A stretch of DNA of 64,000 nucleotides, from the NCBI RefSeq assembly GCF_000252125.1, contig NZ_AHKF01000025.1:41998-105997 (forward strand). The letters are read 5' to 3'. Of this stretch, positions 34,195 to 42,400 are shown one piece after another (position 1 is the first letter of the stretch; each line of letters opens with the position of its first letter). Under the pieces are notes generated by a model. It was not told the origin of the DNA. It searched no databases and was given only the letters and a program-made list of their open reading frames with translations. The DNA is from Flavobacterium frigoris PS1 (lineage in GTDB: Bacteria > Bacteroidota > Bacteroidia > Flavobacteriales > Flavobacteriaceae). The translations under genes were made by a program, and so were the position numbers.

Positions 34195-36834
34195 ATGAAA
34201 GACACTATCTTATTAATAAAAAAACATACAATCTTACTTCTTTTTTTATTGGGATCCGTAACTATTTGGGGACAGATATCAGTAAAAAGAAACGTTTCTC
34301 CTGCTGATTACAGCCAATGGAGTACGCTTAACTCCGAGAAATTAGCTGCTGATGGTAAGTGGGTAAGCTATAAGCTGGCCTATGATTCAGGCAAGGATAC
34401 TGTTTTTGTACAGCAAACAACTGGCAGTAAAAAACACATTTTTCCTTCAGCAACAGATGAAAATTTCAGTCGAGATGGAAAATGGTGGGCCGCAATAGTA
34501 CCAGAAAAAGGACTTGGTATATTGAGTTTAAAAACCGGGAAATGTCAATGGACGGCGAATGTGGTTTCCTATGAATTTCTGGGAAATGGTGCATATGTGG
34601 CTTTTCTTAAAAAATCAGGACTGGAACAGGAACTCTGTATTTTGAATTTGGCAACCGGACAAAAATACAGTGCAAAAGACATTGCGGAATATAGTTTTAA
34701 TGCCAGTGGTAAAATCGCGGCATACATTACAAAACAGGAAAATGCCGTAAAACTAATTTGGCTTGACCAAGCCTTCCGCAGTTCGGAAATAATTCAGAGT
34801 TCCGCAAAACGCTTTAAAAACTTGATTTGGAATAAAGACGCCGATGCACTGGCTTTTTTACAGGAACTCCCGCAGGATGAGTACCAAGGAACCAATCACA
34901 AACTGTATTTTGTGAATCATATAGATACCACTCCCCAATTACATATTCTGGATCCCTTGCTTTCTGAAGATATCCTTAAGGGGCTGCGAATTGTAACGCC
35001 ATCGGCCAGAAAGTCCATTGAAATGGCAACGGACGACAAAAAGGTTTTCTTTTATACAACCACTCCGAAATTACAGACCAAGGAGAAGCAAATCGTACAG
35101 GTATGGGACGGTGCAACACCATGGACCTACCCTAGCCAAAAGAATTCAGAAAGCTGGCATTACAATTCCAAAATGGTAGTGTGGTGGCCTGAGGAAAACA
35201 AGTTGTTTAAGATAGGAACAGATGAATTTCTAAAAACGCAACTATTAGCAGATGGAAATTATGCTTTAAACCATAATCCGCTGCAATATGAACCACAGTA
35301 TGAATTTGCCAGCCCTGTTGATTACGTACTAACAGATGTGCGTACTGGGGAAAGCAAAAAAATACTGGATAAACAGATTCGAAAATATGATTTTATCAAG
35401 GGATCTGGTTCCGGAAATTTCATCAACTATTTTAAAGAAAAGCATTGGTGGGTTTACAATAGTAAGGAGGATAGCCATATCAACCTGACATTGCCTTTGG
35501 GAATCCCCATAGATGAGGTGGATTATGATTGTGGAGGCACTGCCCCGCCTTACGGAAGTCCGGGATGGTCAGTGGATGAAAAATACCTGATTGTTTATGA
35601 TCAATATGATATTTGGTTATTGTCTGCCGATGGAAAATCACAAAAAAGAATAACACACGGTCGTGAAAAACACATTCGATACCGGATTGCTGAGGACAGC
35701 TATACGGATTCACAACTGTTTGGAAATGCAGAATTGCCAGGTAATAAATTTGATCTCTCTAAAGGAGTATTGATCGAAGCATTTGGCGATGACAAATCTT
35801 CAGGCTATTATTATTGGCATCCAGAAAGAAACATAAAAAAAATGGTGTATCAGGATCGAATGATAGATCACTTGATAAAGGCGGAACAATCCTCTAGCTA
35901 TATATTCAGAGAACAGTCTTTTAAACTATCCCCAAGATTGATGTTTAAGACTGAGAAGGAGAAACAGCCAAAAATTTTGATACAAACCAACCTACAACAG
36001 AACCATTTTGATTGGGGGCATAACGAACTGATTTCGTATACCGATTCCAGAGGGACTCCACTGCAGGGAGTATTGTACTATCCGTCCAATTTTCAAAAAG
36101 GAAAAAAGTATCCCATGATTGTACATATTTACGAAAAGCAATCACACATACTACATCATTATTTCAATCCAGCAGAAAATGCAATGGATGCTTTTCCTCG
36201 GACGAATTACACTTTGGATGGTTATCTCGTCTTATATCCTGATATAGCGTATGAAGTAGGTGAACCCGGTAAATCGGCTACAGATTGTGTGATAGCAGCA
36301 GTAAAAGTAGTGACAGCAAAAGGAATCGTAGAAGAGCAACACATCGGATTGACGGGGGCTTCTTTTGGTGGTTATGAAACAGGCTATATTGTGTCGCAAA
36401 CCAATATTTTTGCGGCAGCGGTAGCAGGTTGCCCACTTACCGACTTTGTAAGCCAATACCTTAGTCTGGATGATAACTGGGGACTTCCAAGGATGTGGAG
36501 ATACGAATCGCAGCAACAACGCATGGGAGTATCCCTTTTTGAAGATTATCAGGGATACATTGAGAACTCAACTGTAGCACAAGCTGTAAAAATTAACACC
36601 CCTTTATTAATATGGTCTGGCCTGGAGGATACAATGGTAAGTTGGACGCAAGGACTCGAACTGCATTTAGCCTTGCGTAGGCTGCAAAAGCCAAACCAAT
36701 TTTTAGTATACCCAGGAGAAAACCACTCCTTTTTAAAACGGGAGACAAAAAATGACTTGACACAGCGTACCAAAGAATGGTTCGATCATTATCTTAAGGA
36801 GAAACCCTTTAGAGATAATTTGAGTAGTAATTAA
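34195..36834 (+). CDS. S9-family (prolyl oligopeptidase-type) serine peptidase
   Basis: 879 residues. Signal peptide about 1-28 (TILLLFLLGSVTIWGQ). A beta-propeller-like N-terminal half with many WxxD-like repeats (about 40-600) leads to an alpha/beta-hydrolase catalytic domain. Nucleophile GLTGASFGGYETG (Ser near 723), Asp near 812 in WSGLEDTMVSW and His near 844 in YPGENHSFLKRE form the triad. It is exported and cleaves oligopeptides, probably in the periplasm or at the outer membrane. Three bases after the SusD-type gene, it is the third gene of the SusCD operon and gives it its peptide-uptake character. Confidence 0.9.
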   Translation: MKDTILLIKKHTILLLFLLGSVTIWGQISVKRNVSPADYSQWSTLNSEKLAADGKWVSYKLAYDSGKDTVFVQQTTGSKKHIFPSATDENFSRDGKWWAAIVPEKGLGILSLKTGKCQWTANVVSYEFLGNGAYVAFLKKSGLEQELCILNLATGQKYSAKDIAEYSFNASGKIAAYITKQENAVKLIWLDQAFRSSEIIQSSAKRFKNLIWNKDADALAFLQELPQDEYQGTNHKLYFVNHIDTTPQLHILDPLLSEDILKGLRIVTPSARKSIEMATDDKKVFFYTTTPKLQTKEKQIVQVWDGATPWTYPSQKNSESWHYNSKMVVWWPEENKLFKIGTDEFLKTQLLADGNYALNHNPLQYEPQYEFASPVDYVLTDVRTGESKKILDKQIRKYDFIKGSGSGNFINYFKEKHWWVYNSKEDSHINLTLPLGIPIDEVDYDCGGTAPPYGSPGWSVDEKYLIVYDQYDIWLLSADGKSQKRITHGREKHIRYRIAEDSYTDSQLFGNAELPGNKFDLSKGVLIEAFGDDKSSGYYYWHPERNIKKMVYQDRMIDHLIKAEQSSSYIFREQSFKLSPRLMFKTEKEKQPKILIQTNLQQNHFDWGHNELISYTDSRGTPLQGVLYYPSNFQKGKKYPMIVHIYEKQSHILHHYFNPAENAMDAFPRTNYTLDGYLVLYPDIAYEVGEPGKSATDCVIAAVKVVTAKGIVEEQHIGLTGASFGGYETGYIVSQTNIFAAAVAGCPLTDFVSQYLSLDDNWGLPRMWRYESQQQRMGVSLFEDYQGYIENSTVAQAVKINTPLLIWSGLEDTMVSWTQGLELHLALRRLQKPNQFLVYPGENHSFLKRETKNDLTQRTKEWFDHYLKEKPFRDNLSSN

Positions 36835-36840
36835 AAACAA

Positions 36841-36871
36841 CAATGCTGGATTTTAAAAAAATCCAGCATTG
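36841..36871. terminator. Bidirectional terminator between convergent units
   Basis: A perfect 14-bp stem (36841-36854 with 36858-36871) with an AAA loop has A and T tracts at both sides of the core CAATGCTGG. It lies right after the S9 peptidase stop and before the leftward DUF6520-type gene, so it can end both transcripts. Confidence 0.85.
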
Positions 36872-36904
36872 TATTACCAATAAATACTGGCTTAAGAACG
36901 GTTA

Positions 36905-37168
36905 CTAAATTTTTTTAAATAGCGCATCCGGACAATCAGTTCCAGCAGCATTCAGACGATAAAGCTGCTGACCACTAGAGGTACACATTTGCGCATTAGG
37001 AACTGTGGAACACTTTACGTTTGTTTGTTCACAGGAAGCAGGGAGATGTCCATTAACATCAATTGTGCTACTCAAATTAGAACTTGAAACATTGTTAGCG
37101 AAAGCTCCCGCAATCGCAAAAACAACTACTGCAATGGGAAATCCCATTTTTGAAAAATTTGTTTTCAT
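36905..37168 (-). CDS. DUF6520-family small secreted protein
   Basis: 87 residues from MKTNFSKMGFPIAVVVFAIA, a signal peptide followed by GAFANNVSSSNLSS. The mature part has five cysteines and ends LNAAGTDCPDALFKKI. The start at 37168 is preferred over an upstream ATG because the signal peptide starts there and the family begins with MKTNF-type sequences. DUF6520 proteins of Flavobacteriaceae commonly sit next to a MauE/DoxX gene, as here. The cysteine-rich mature region fits a redox role. Conserved role is unknown. Confidence 0.8.
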   Translation of the reverse strand: MKTNFSKMGFPIAVVVFAIAGAFANNVSSSNLSSTIDVNGHLPASCEQTNVKCSTVPNAQMCTSSGQQLYRLNAAGTDCPDALFKKI

Positions 37169-37266
37169 AATACTAAAATTAAAAGTTAATGATCTACTCT
37201 TTTTTACAGGTTTTCGATCGAGATCCTGATACTGCGCAGTATATTTTAATTCCTTTTTAATAAAGA

Positions 37267-38805
37267 TCAAGGTGTATGTAAAATCTTAAATCCCCTTGGT
37301 TCATAAGCATTAGTCCGTATCTTATATGTAACGATAGAATGATCGTATAGGGCTACAAAAACATCCTCAACTATCCTAAAATCAGTCATTTTTTGATTTA
37401 AAAGATTAGGAACATAAAAACTAAATAAATAGGTATTTTTCATAAAATCATAGACATCAATAATAGATGATTTATCCCACATCTCTTCCGTTTCATAACG
37501 CCCCATTAGACCGGCATGAACAAAAAGATAATTACCAAAAGTTGCTGTTCTTTTATTTACTATGATAGGTGGAGCACTTAGCTTAATTTGATTTTTTGAA
37601 TCAATAGTAGTTACTTTAATTTGCGCTCGACTAATTGTATCAATGGTATGACCTCGAAGTACTAAATTTAAGCTATCATCACATACGAGATACTCATTAC
37701 GATAATAGTAAGTATACAGAACCTTTTTTAATTGCTCATTATAAATTAAATTACCATCGGTATCAAAAATACCATCAATTTGCTTTTCCAATAGCTGCGA
37801 TGCTAATCTTACTTTAATCGTATCCGTAATTGTTATAGTTCCTAAAACATTTTCATGATTTTTACTGCTTATAGCACGTATAACGAAGGTCTTTGAATCA
37901 AATGGTTCTGCTTTAGTAAAATAGACTTTACCATACATCGATAAATTGGCTTTCCAATCAGTAATATTTCCTCTGAATATGCAAGGGATCGTTCCGTCCA
38001 TTAGGTAAAAGTATGGTGGCTGAACCCGTACCTCAACAGATCGAAAAGGAAGGTTAGATTTGGAAAGTCTTATAACATAACTTTTTTGCGTTTGTAACCC
38101 AATGTCGAGTACTATGACATGAAGAGGTGCCTCATAATTGCCTAGATAAACTTTGTTCTTCTCGATTCCGGCAATATAGAAGGACGGATGTTTTAAATCT
38201 AATTCATTAATTTTTGTAATTGGATGATGCGGAAAACGACGAATAAAGTTGTTGCGATGATGAGTAATATCTTCCGATAATAAAAAAATTATTACGACAA
38301 CAGCAATACTGCTCAATAAGGCGATAGAGACCATTCCAAAAGTTCTATTATAATGATTCTTAGAAGCAACATTTTTCGGATTAAATAGTAACAGCATTAT
38401 ACCCGTAAATGCCAGTAGCACGAATAAAATATTAAACACCAAATGCTCAGTCCAATCTAAATTTTCAAGTATTCCTCCACAAGAGCAAGGAATAGAAGAA
38501 CTATAATTCAAGATAATGATAATGTATGTAGTAAACATAATCATCAGACTAAAGGCAGCTAACAATCCTATAAAACGAAATCTAGGAATAAGCAACAATA
38601 AGGCTATGATTAGTTCCACAAGTGGTACGCCCCAAGAAACCGATCCTGCAAAAGCACTTAGTAATGGTGACTGTCCCAGTTGCACTTGAAAGTTCTCAAA
38701 ATCTAGTAATTTACTTACTGCAGCATAAACAAAAAGCAGTATGTACAACAGACAAATTATCTCTAAGATTCCTTTCTTTATTGATGCACTTACTTTCATA
38801 TCCAT
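37267..38805 (-). CDS. MauE/DoxX-like membrane protein with large C-terminal domain
   Basis: About 512 residues from the ATG at 38805 (MDMKVSASIKKG); the open frame extends to 38886. Four transmembrane helices lie at the N-terminus: IICLLYILLFVYAAVSK, SVSWGVPLVELIIALLLLI, GLLAAFSLMIMFTTYIIII, then PCSCGGI and LVFNILFVLLAFTGIMLL. A fifth helix near residue 155 (IALLSSIAVVVIIFLL) precedes a C-terminal periplasmic domain of about 300 residues with beta-propeller-like repeats. The CxC in PCSCGG is the redox-active site of MauE-like proteins. It is upstream of the DUF6520 gene in the same direction. Function: probable disulfide-related membrane redox protein. Confidence 0.75.
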   Translation of the reverse strand: MDMKVSASIKKGILEIICLLYILLFVYAAVSKLLDFENFQVQLGQSPLLSAFAGSVSWGVPLVELIIALLLLIPRFRFIGLLAAFSLMIMFTTYIIIILNYSSSIPCSCGGILENLDWTEHLVFNILFVLLAFTGIMLLLFNPKNVASKNHYNRTFGMVSIALLSSIAVVVIIFLLSEDITHHRNNFIRRFPHHPITKINELDLKHPSFYIAGIEKNKVYLGNYEAPLHVIVLDIGLQTQKSYVIRLSKSNLPFRSVEVRVQPPYFYLMDGTIPCIFRGNITDWKANLSMYGKVYFTKAEPFDSKTFVIRAISSKNHENVLGTITITDTIKVRLASQLLEKQIDGIFDTDGNLIYNEQLKKVLYTYYYRNEYLVCDDSLNLVLRGHTIDTISRAQIKVTTIDSKNQIKLSAPPIIVNKRTATFGNYLFVHAGLMGRYETEEMWDKSSIIDVYDFMKNTYLFSFYVPNLLNQKMTDFRIVEDVFVALYDHSIVTYKIRTNAYEPRGFKILHTP

Positions 38806-39055
38806 TCTTTTTTTTGGATTAAACCGAATGAATTCTAAATGGTCACAACTTTGAAGTTTCTCTGGATAAGGATTTAAAAGATTCAAAGTCTCTCCGACTA
38901 TTTAAAACAATCATTCTTAAAGACTTACCAAAATTACATCTGTTTTTTTGGAAACATGGTTTGAAAATCAAGCCAAAATATTTAAAAATCAAGCCGTTTT
39001 TCGAATAAAGGATAGAAATAACTATTACTAGAACCGAAGATGATTAAAAACAAGA

Positions 39056-39090
39056 AATGCCAAATAAACAAGATCAGCTTATTTGGCATT
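39056..39090 (-). terminator. Terminator downstream of the small gene 39117-39416
   Basis: AATGCCAAATAA (39056-39067) and TTATTTGGCATT (39079-39090) are perfect inverted repeats with an 11-base loop. On the leftward strand the stem is followed by T-rich DNA. It ends the transcript of the hypothetical gene. Confidence 0.75.
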
Positions 39091-39116
39091 CTAATGTTTC
39101 TAATTAATAATACATC

Positions 39117-39416
39117 CTACTTCGTGGTTCCACTCAACGCATTTAATTTTTCACTTAGTTCTATCAGTCCGGCTTTTAAGAGACACTCCCCTCCTATCGA
39201 CCTCAACTCTTCCAAATTTTCTTCTGGAACACTTGTCAATAAGTTTGATGCTTTATCATCCACTTTTGCCAATAATCCACGTTCGATTACATGGTTTAAT
39301 AACAATACATTTTTACGGGAGATTTTCAAATCAATCTTCACCAGCTCATTCATACCAGGGATACTAAGGATCGTATCAAAAACCTGGGCTACATCATTTG
39401 TTGTTAGCATAATCAT
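39117..39416 (-). CDS. Small hypothetical protein of the mobilization locus
   Basis: 99 residues, helical: MLTTNDVAQVFDTILSIPGM, KIDLKISRKNVLLLNHVIER and LRSIGGECLLKAGLIELSEK. No signal or membrane helix. A Met two codons later is an alternative start. It reads away from the primase-like gene (140 bases apart), as small genes at the left edge of Bacteroidota mobilization blocks often do. Function unknown. Confidence 0.6.
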   Translation of the reverse strand: MIMLTTNDVAQVFDTILSIPGMNELVKIDLKISRKNVLLLNHVIERGLLAKVDDKASNLLTSVPEENLEELRSIGGECLLKAGLIELSEKLNALSGTTK

Positions 39417-39556
39417 CTCGTTTTAAATTAATAATTCAGTACTCCAAAAATAAGAAGCTTACTTCAATTTATCCTAGTCAAAATATGATGAGGATTGGAC
39501 AAAGGATTTAGCTTTTTTACTTTAGTAAGCGGAATCTGAATTATGAACCTGATAAA

Positions 39557-40468
39557 ATGTATGTTATGAATTTCAGCAACAATAGCTTTTCGATAAAGCA
39601 AGCCAAAGAAATAGATTTAGTTAATTACTTAAAGTCGTTGGGTTTTGAACCTGAAAAAATCAGGCGCGATGACTACTGGTACCTGTCTCCATTGAGAGAT
39701 GAAAAAGAAACTTCCTTTAAAATCAATCGCAGATTAAATCGTTGGTATGACCACGGCCTTGGTAAAGGCGGAAACTTGGTTGATTTTGGTATCGAATTTT
39801 ACAAGTGTAGCATTCCTGAATTACTAAACAACTTAAGTGGGAATCTTTCTCTTCAACAGCCAATAGTTTATCCAATAGAAAATAGTGTTCAGCAAGAACC
39901 TAAAATTAAAATTATAGAAGTGACTACGCTTACTTCTTATCCGCTTTTACGCTATCTCGAACAGCGTACTATTCCAGTTGCAATTGCACAACAGTTTTGC
40001 AAGGAAGTTCACTACAATTTAAATGATAATACTTACTACGGAATTGGTTTTAAAAATGATTTGGGAGGCTATGAAATTCGCAATCCTTATTTCAAAACAA
40101 CAGCTTCTCCTAAGGGAATATCCACCTGTGAAAATGGCAGTAATGAGGTAGTTGTTTTTGAAGGCTTTTTTGACTATTTATCCTTTAAAGCGATGACCAA
40201 AAACCTTCCTGAAAACAGTCAGGATTTTGTCATTTTAAACTCTGTTTCTTTTTTCGAAAGAGCACGTCCTTTTATGGAAAATCATGAATCCATTCGGCTT
40301 TATCTTGACCGGGATGAAACGGGACAAAGCTATACGAAGCGTGCACTTTCTCTGAGTACAAAATACAAAGATGAAAGCAACCTCTATCAAAACTATAATG
40401 ACCTCAACGACTGGGCAATGAATTTTGGAAAATCAAAGAAAATTAATTTACGGCAAAAAAATAGCTAG
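39557..40468 (+). CDS. CHC2-zinc-finger/Toprim primase-like protein
   Basis: 303 residues; the ATG at 39566 (MNFSNNSFSI) is a possible alternative start. Residues 10-90 hold a zinc-finger-like primase N-terminal domain in degenerate form (YWYLSPLRDEKETSFKINRR, YDHGLGKGGNLVDFG). A Toprim domain follows (VVVFEGFFDYLSFKAM near 195, and IRLYLDRDETGQSYTKRA near 255). Such proteins accompany relaxases in mobilizable elements of Bacteroidota and are thought to prime replication of the transferred strand. It is the first gene of the mob module. Confidence 0.85.
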   Translation: MYVMNFSNNSFSIKQAKEIDLVNYLKSLGFEPEKIRRDDYWYLSPLRDEKETSFKINRRLNRWYDHGLGKGGNLVDFGIEFYKCSIPELLNNLSGNLSLQQPIVYPIENSVQQEPKIKIIEVTTLTSYPLLRYLEQRTIPVAIAQQFCKEVHYNLNDNTYYGIGFKNDLGGYEIRNPYFKTTASPKGISTCENGSNEVVVFEGFFDYLSFKAMTKNLPENSQDFVILNSVSFFERARPFMENHESIRLYLDRDETGQSYTKRALSLSTKYKDESNLYQNYNDLNDWAMNFGKSKKINLRQKNS

Positions 40469-40583
40469 TTCCTACTCCAATCTTCACTGTAAATCATAAC
40501 TATTCTACATACCACCAAAAAAAACGACTTCAATAATCAATGCCATTATAATTAGCTAAAAGATTGCCACGTTCCTGCAATCG

Positions 40584-40645
40584 GCAAGATGTCCGGTTGT
40601 TAAACAACCAAATCTTGCTGCCCATTCACTCGGAACTCGTGGGCA
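40584..40645. other. Putative oriT region
   Basis: A double-nested hairpin, GCAAGAT/ATCTTGC (40584-40590 with 40612-40618) enclosing GGTTGTT/AACAACC (40595-40601 with 40603-40609), is directly followed by TGCCCA/TGGGCA (40619-40624 with 40640-40645). It lies in the 220-base gap in front of the mobC-like and relaxase genes, the usual place of an origin of transfer. The nick site is not identified. Confidence 0.5.
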
Positions 40646-40692
40646 GTGAGACTGAAAGGACAAAAAGAGTTCAGTAATGAATAAAATGAGAG

Positions 40693-41085
40693 ATGATGGA
40701 AAGAGAAAATTCAAAAAGAACACGTATTGTCGGTTTACGATTTACGTCAGAAGAGTATGCGAAAATTGAACGCAAATGGAAAACCAGTACCTGCAGGAAG
40801 CTGAGTGAGTACATTCGCAAACACCTATTCAACAAGCCTATTACTACTAATTACCGTAACCAATCCCTAGACGATTTTATGGCAGAAATGATGCGTCTAA
40901 GAGGAGAATTGAACGCTATTGGAAACAACTTTAATCAGGCTGTAAAAAAGTTACATACTCTGAATCAAATTTCCGATTTTAAGCACTGGCTCATCAGTTA
41001 TGAACTAGAGAAAAAAACACTTTTCAATAAGGTGGATGAAATAAAGATGCAGATTCAGAAAATGGCAGAATCATGGTTGCAATAA
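40693..41085 (+). CDS. Relaxosome protein of the MobC/BfmB type
   Basis: 130 residues. KRTRIVGLRFTSEEYAKIER and KWKTSTCRKLSEYIRKHLF form a ribbon-helix-helix-like DNA-binding start, then MMRLRGELNAIGNNFNQAVK, the conserved ELNxIGNNxNQ segment of MobC proteins. It binds oriT and helps the relaxase nick. It overlaps the relaxase gene by 13 bases and lies just after the putative oriT. An alternative Met is the next codon. Confidence 0.85.
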   Translation: MMERENSKRTRIVGLRFTSEEYAKIERKWKTSTCRKLSEYIRKHLFNKPITTNYRNQSLDDFMAEMMRLRGELNAIGNNFNQAVKKLHTLNQISDFKHWLISYELEKKTLFNKVDEIKMQIQKMAESWLQ

Positions 41086-42389
41086 TCAAAACGGGACATT
41101 CCATCCATCGAATTTTAAACTACAATGAAAACAAAGTTCAGCAAGGGGTTGCAGAATTTATTGGGGCTGGAAATTACCCTGTCGATATCGAAAAAATGAG
41201 CTTTACCATGAAACTAAACCGCTTTTTGAAACAGGCTAATTTAAATGAAAATGTAAAACGAAACAGTGTTCATATTTCGCTCAATTTTGATGTGACCGAA
41301 AAAGAAATTTCAAAAGAGAAACTGATGGAAATAGCAGACAACTATATGGATAAAATTGGTTTTAAGGAACAACCGTTTTTAGTCTATCAGCACCATGATG
41401 CAGGACATCCACATATTCATATTATTTCTATAAAAGTCAGAGCTGATGGCAGCAGGATTGATATGCAGAATATTGGTCGAAACCAATCTGAAAAAGCAAG
41501 AAAAGAAATTGAAATATCGTATGGATTAGTTCCGGCTGAAAAACATAAAAGAGAAAAAGAATTAGTCGCAAAACCAGTTAATGCCAGCAAGGTAGAATAC
41601 GGACGCACAGAAACAAAACGAGCAATAACCAACGTACTGGATAAAGTACTCAAAAATTATAAATACACGAGCTTGCCCGAATTAAATGCGGTACTCCAAC
41701 AGTACAATGTCGTAGCAGATCGAGGTACTGAAAATTCAAGGATATTTCAAAATAGAGGATTGGTTTATCGGATATTAAATGAAAGTGGTGAAAAGGTTGG
41801 CGTTCCAATAAAAGCCAGTGATTTTTATAGCCATCCAACACTTAAATTTTTAGAAGAACGATTTATTGTAAATGAAAAAGCACGAACACCCCATAAGTCC
41901 AGAATAAAAAACACAATTGATATGGCATTGCTCAATCCACAAAAAATATCGATTCAGGATCTAAAAAAAATTGCAGCACTGTCTGGAATCACTATGGTTT
42001 TTCGACAAAATTTAGAGGGTTTACTGTATGGCATTACGTATGTAGATCACCAAACGCAATGTGTATTTAATGGTAGTGCTTTAGGAAAACAATATAGTGC
42101 AAAAGCTATTCAAGAACGCTGTGGTTTTAATAATGGAGCGCAGCAAAAAGCCAGCGTTTCTAAAATTAAAAAATCGCATGGAACTACCGCACAAGCAAAC
42201 TCAAAAGAAGTTTTCCTTGCATCAAGCGTTACTGAATCACTAAAGAATTCTACAACTAAACCCACTATGGAGATAGGTAAATTGGTAAACACATTTACGC
42301 AGTCGGAACATGATTCCTCGTATCTGCCAAATCAATTGAAAGCGAAGAAGAAAAAGAAGAAACGAAAAGGACAATCTGATAACCAATAA
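41073..42389 (+). CDS. Relaxase/mobilization nuclease (MobB type)
   Basis: 438 residues. The N-terminal domain has the relaxase features HISLNFDVTEKEIS, VYQHHDAGHPHIHIISIKV (the HxH metal triad near residues 112-116) and IDMQNIGRNQSEKARKEIE. The catalytic Tyr is probably in LNYNENKVQQG near residue 16. The C-terminal half is charged and lysine-rich. It nicks oriT and pilots the strand. It overlaps mobC upstream and is 11 bases from the coupling-protein gene, so the four mob genes probably form one operon. Confidence 0.9.
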   Translation: MVAIIKTGHSIHRILNYNENKVQQGVAEFIGAGNYPVDIEKMSFTMKLNRFLKQANLNENVKRNSVHISLNFDVTEKEISKEKLMEIADNYMDKIGFKEQPFLVYQHHDAGHPHIHIISIKVRADGSRIDMQNIGRNQSEKARKEIEISYGLVPAEKHKREKELVAKPVNASKVEYGRTETKRAITNVLDKVLKNYKYTSLPELNAVLQQYNVVADRGTENSRIFQNRGLVYRILNESGEKVGVPIKASDFYSHPTLKFLEERFIVNEKARTPHKSRIKNTIDMALLNPQKISIQDLKKIAALSGITMVFRQNLEGLLYGITYVDHQTQCVFNGSALGKQYSAKAIQERCGFNNGAQQKASVSKIKKSHGTTAQANSKEVFLASSVTESLKNSTTKPTMEIGKLVNTFTQSEHDSSYLPNQLKAKKKKKKRKGQSDNQ

Positions 42390-42400
42390 AGGAAATTATT

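Noticed and set aside
36232..36519. Leftward 95-residue frame inside the S9 peptidase
   Set aside because: It is antisense to the catalytic domain of a clear gene.
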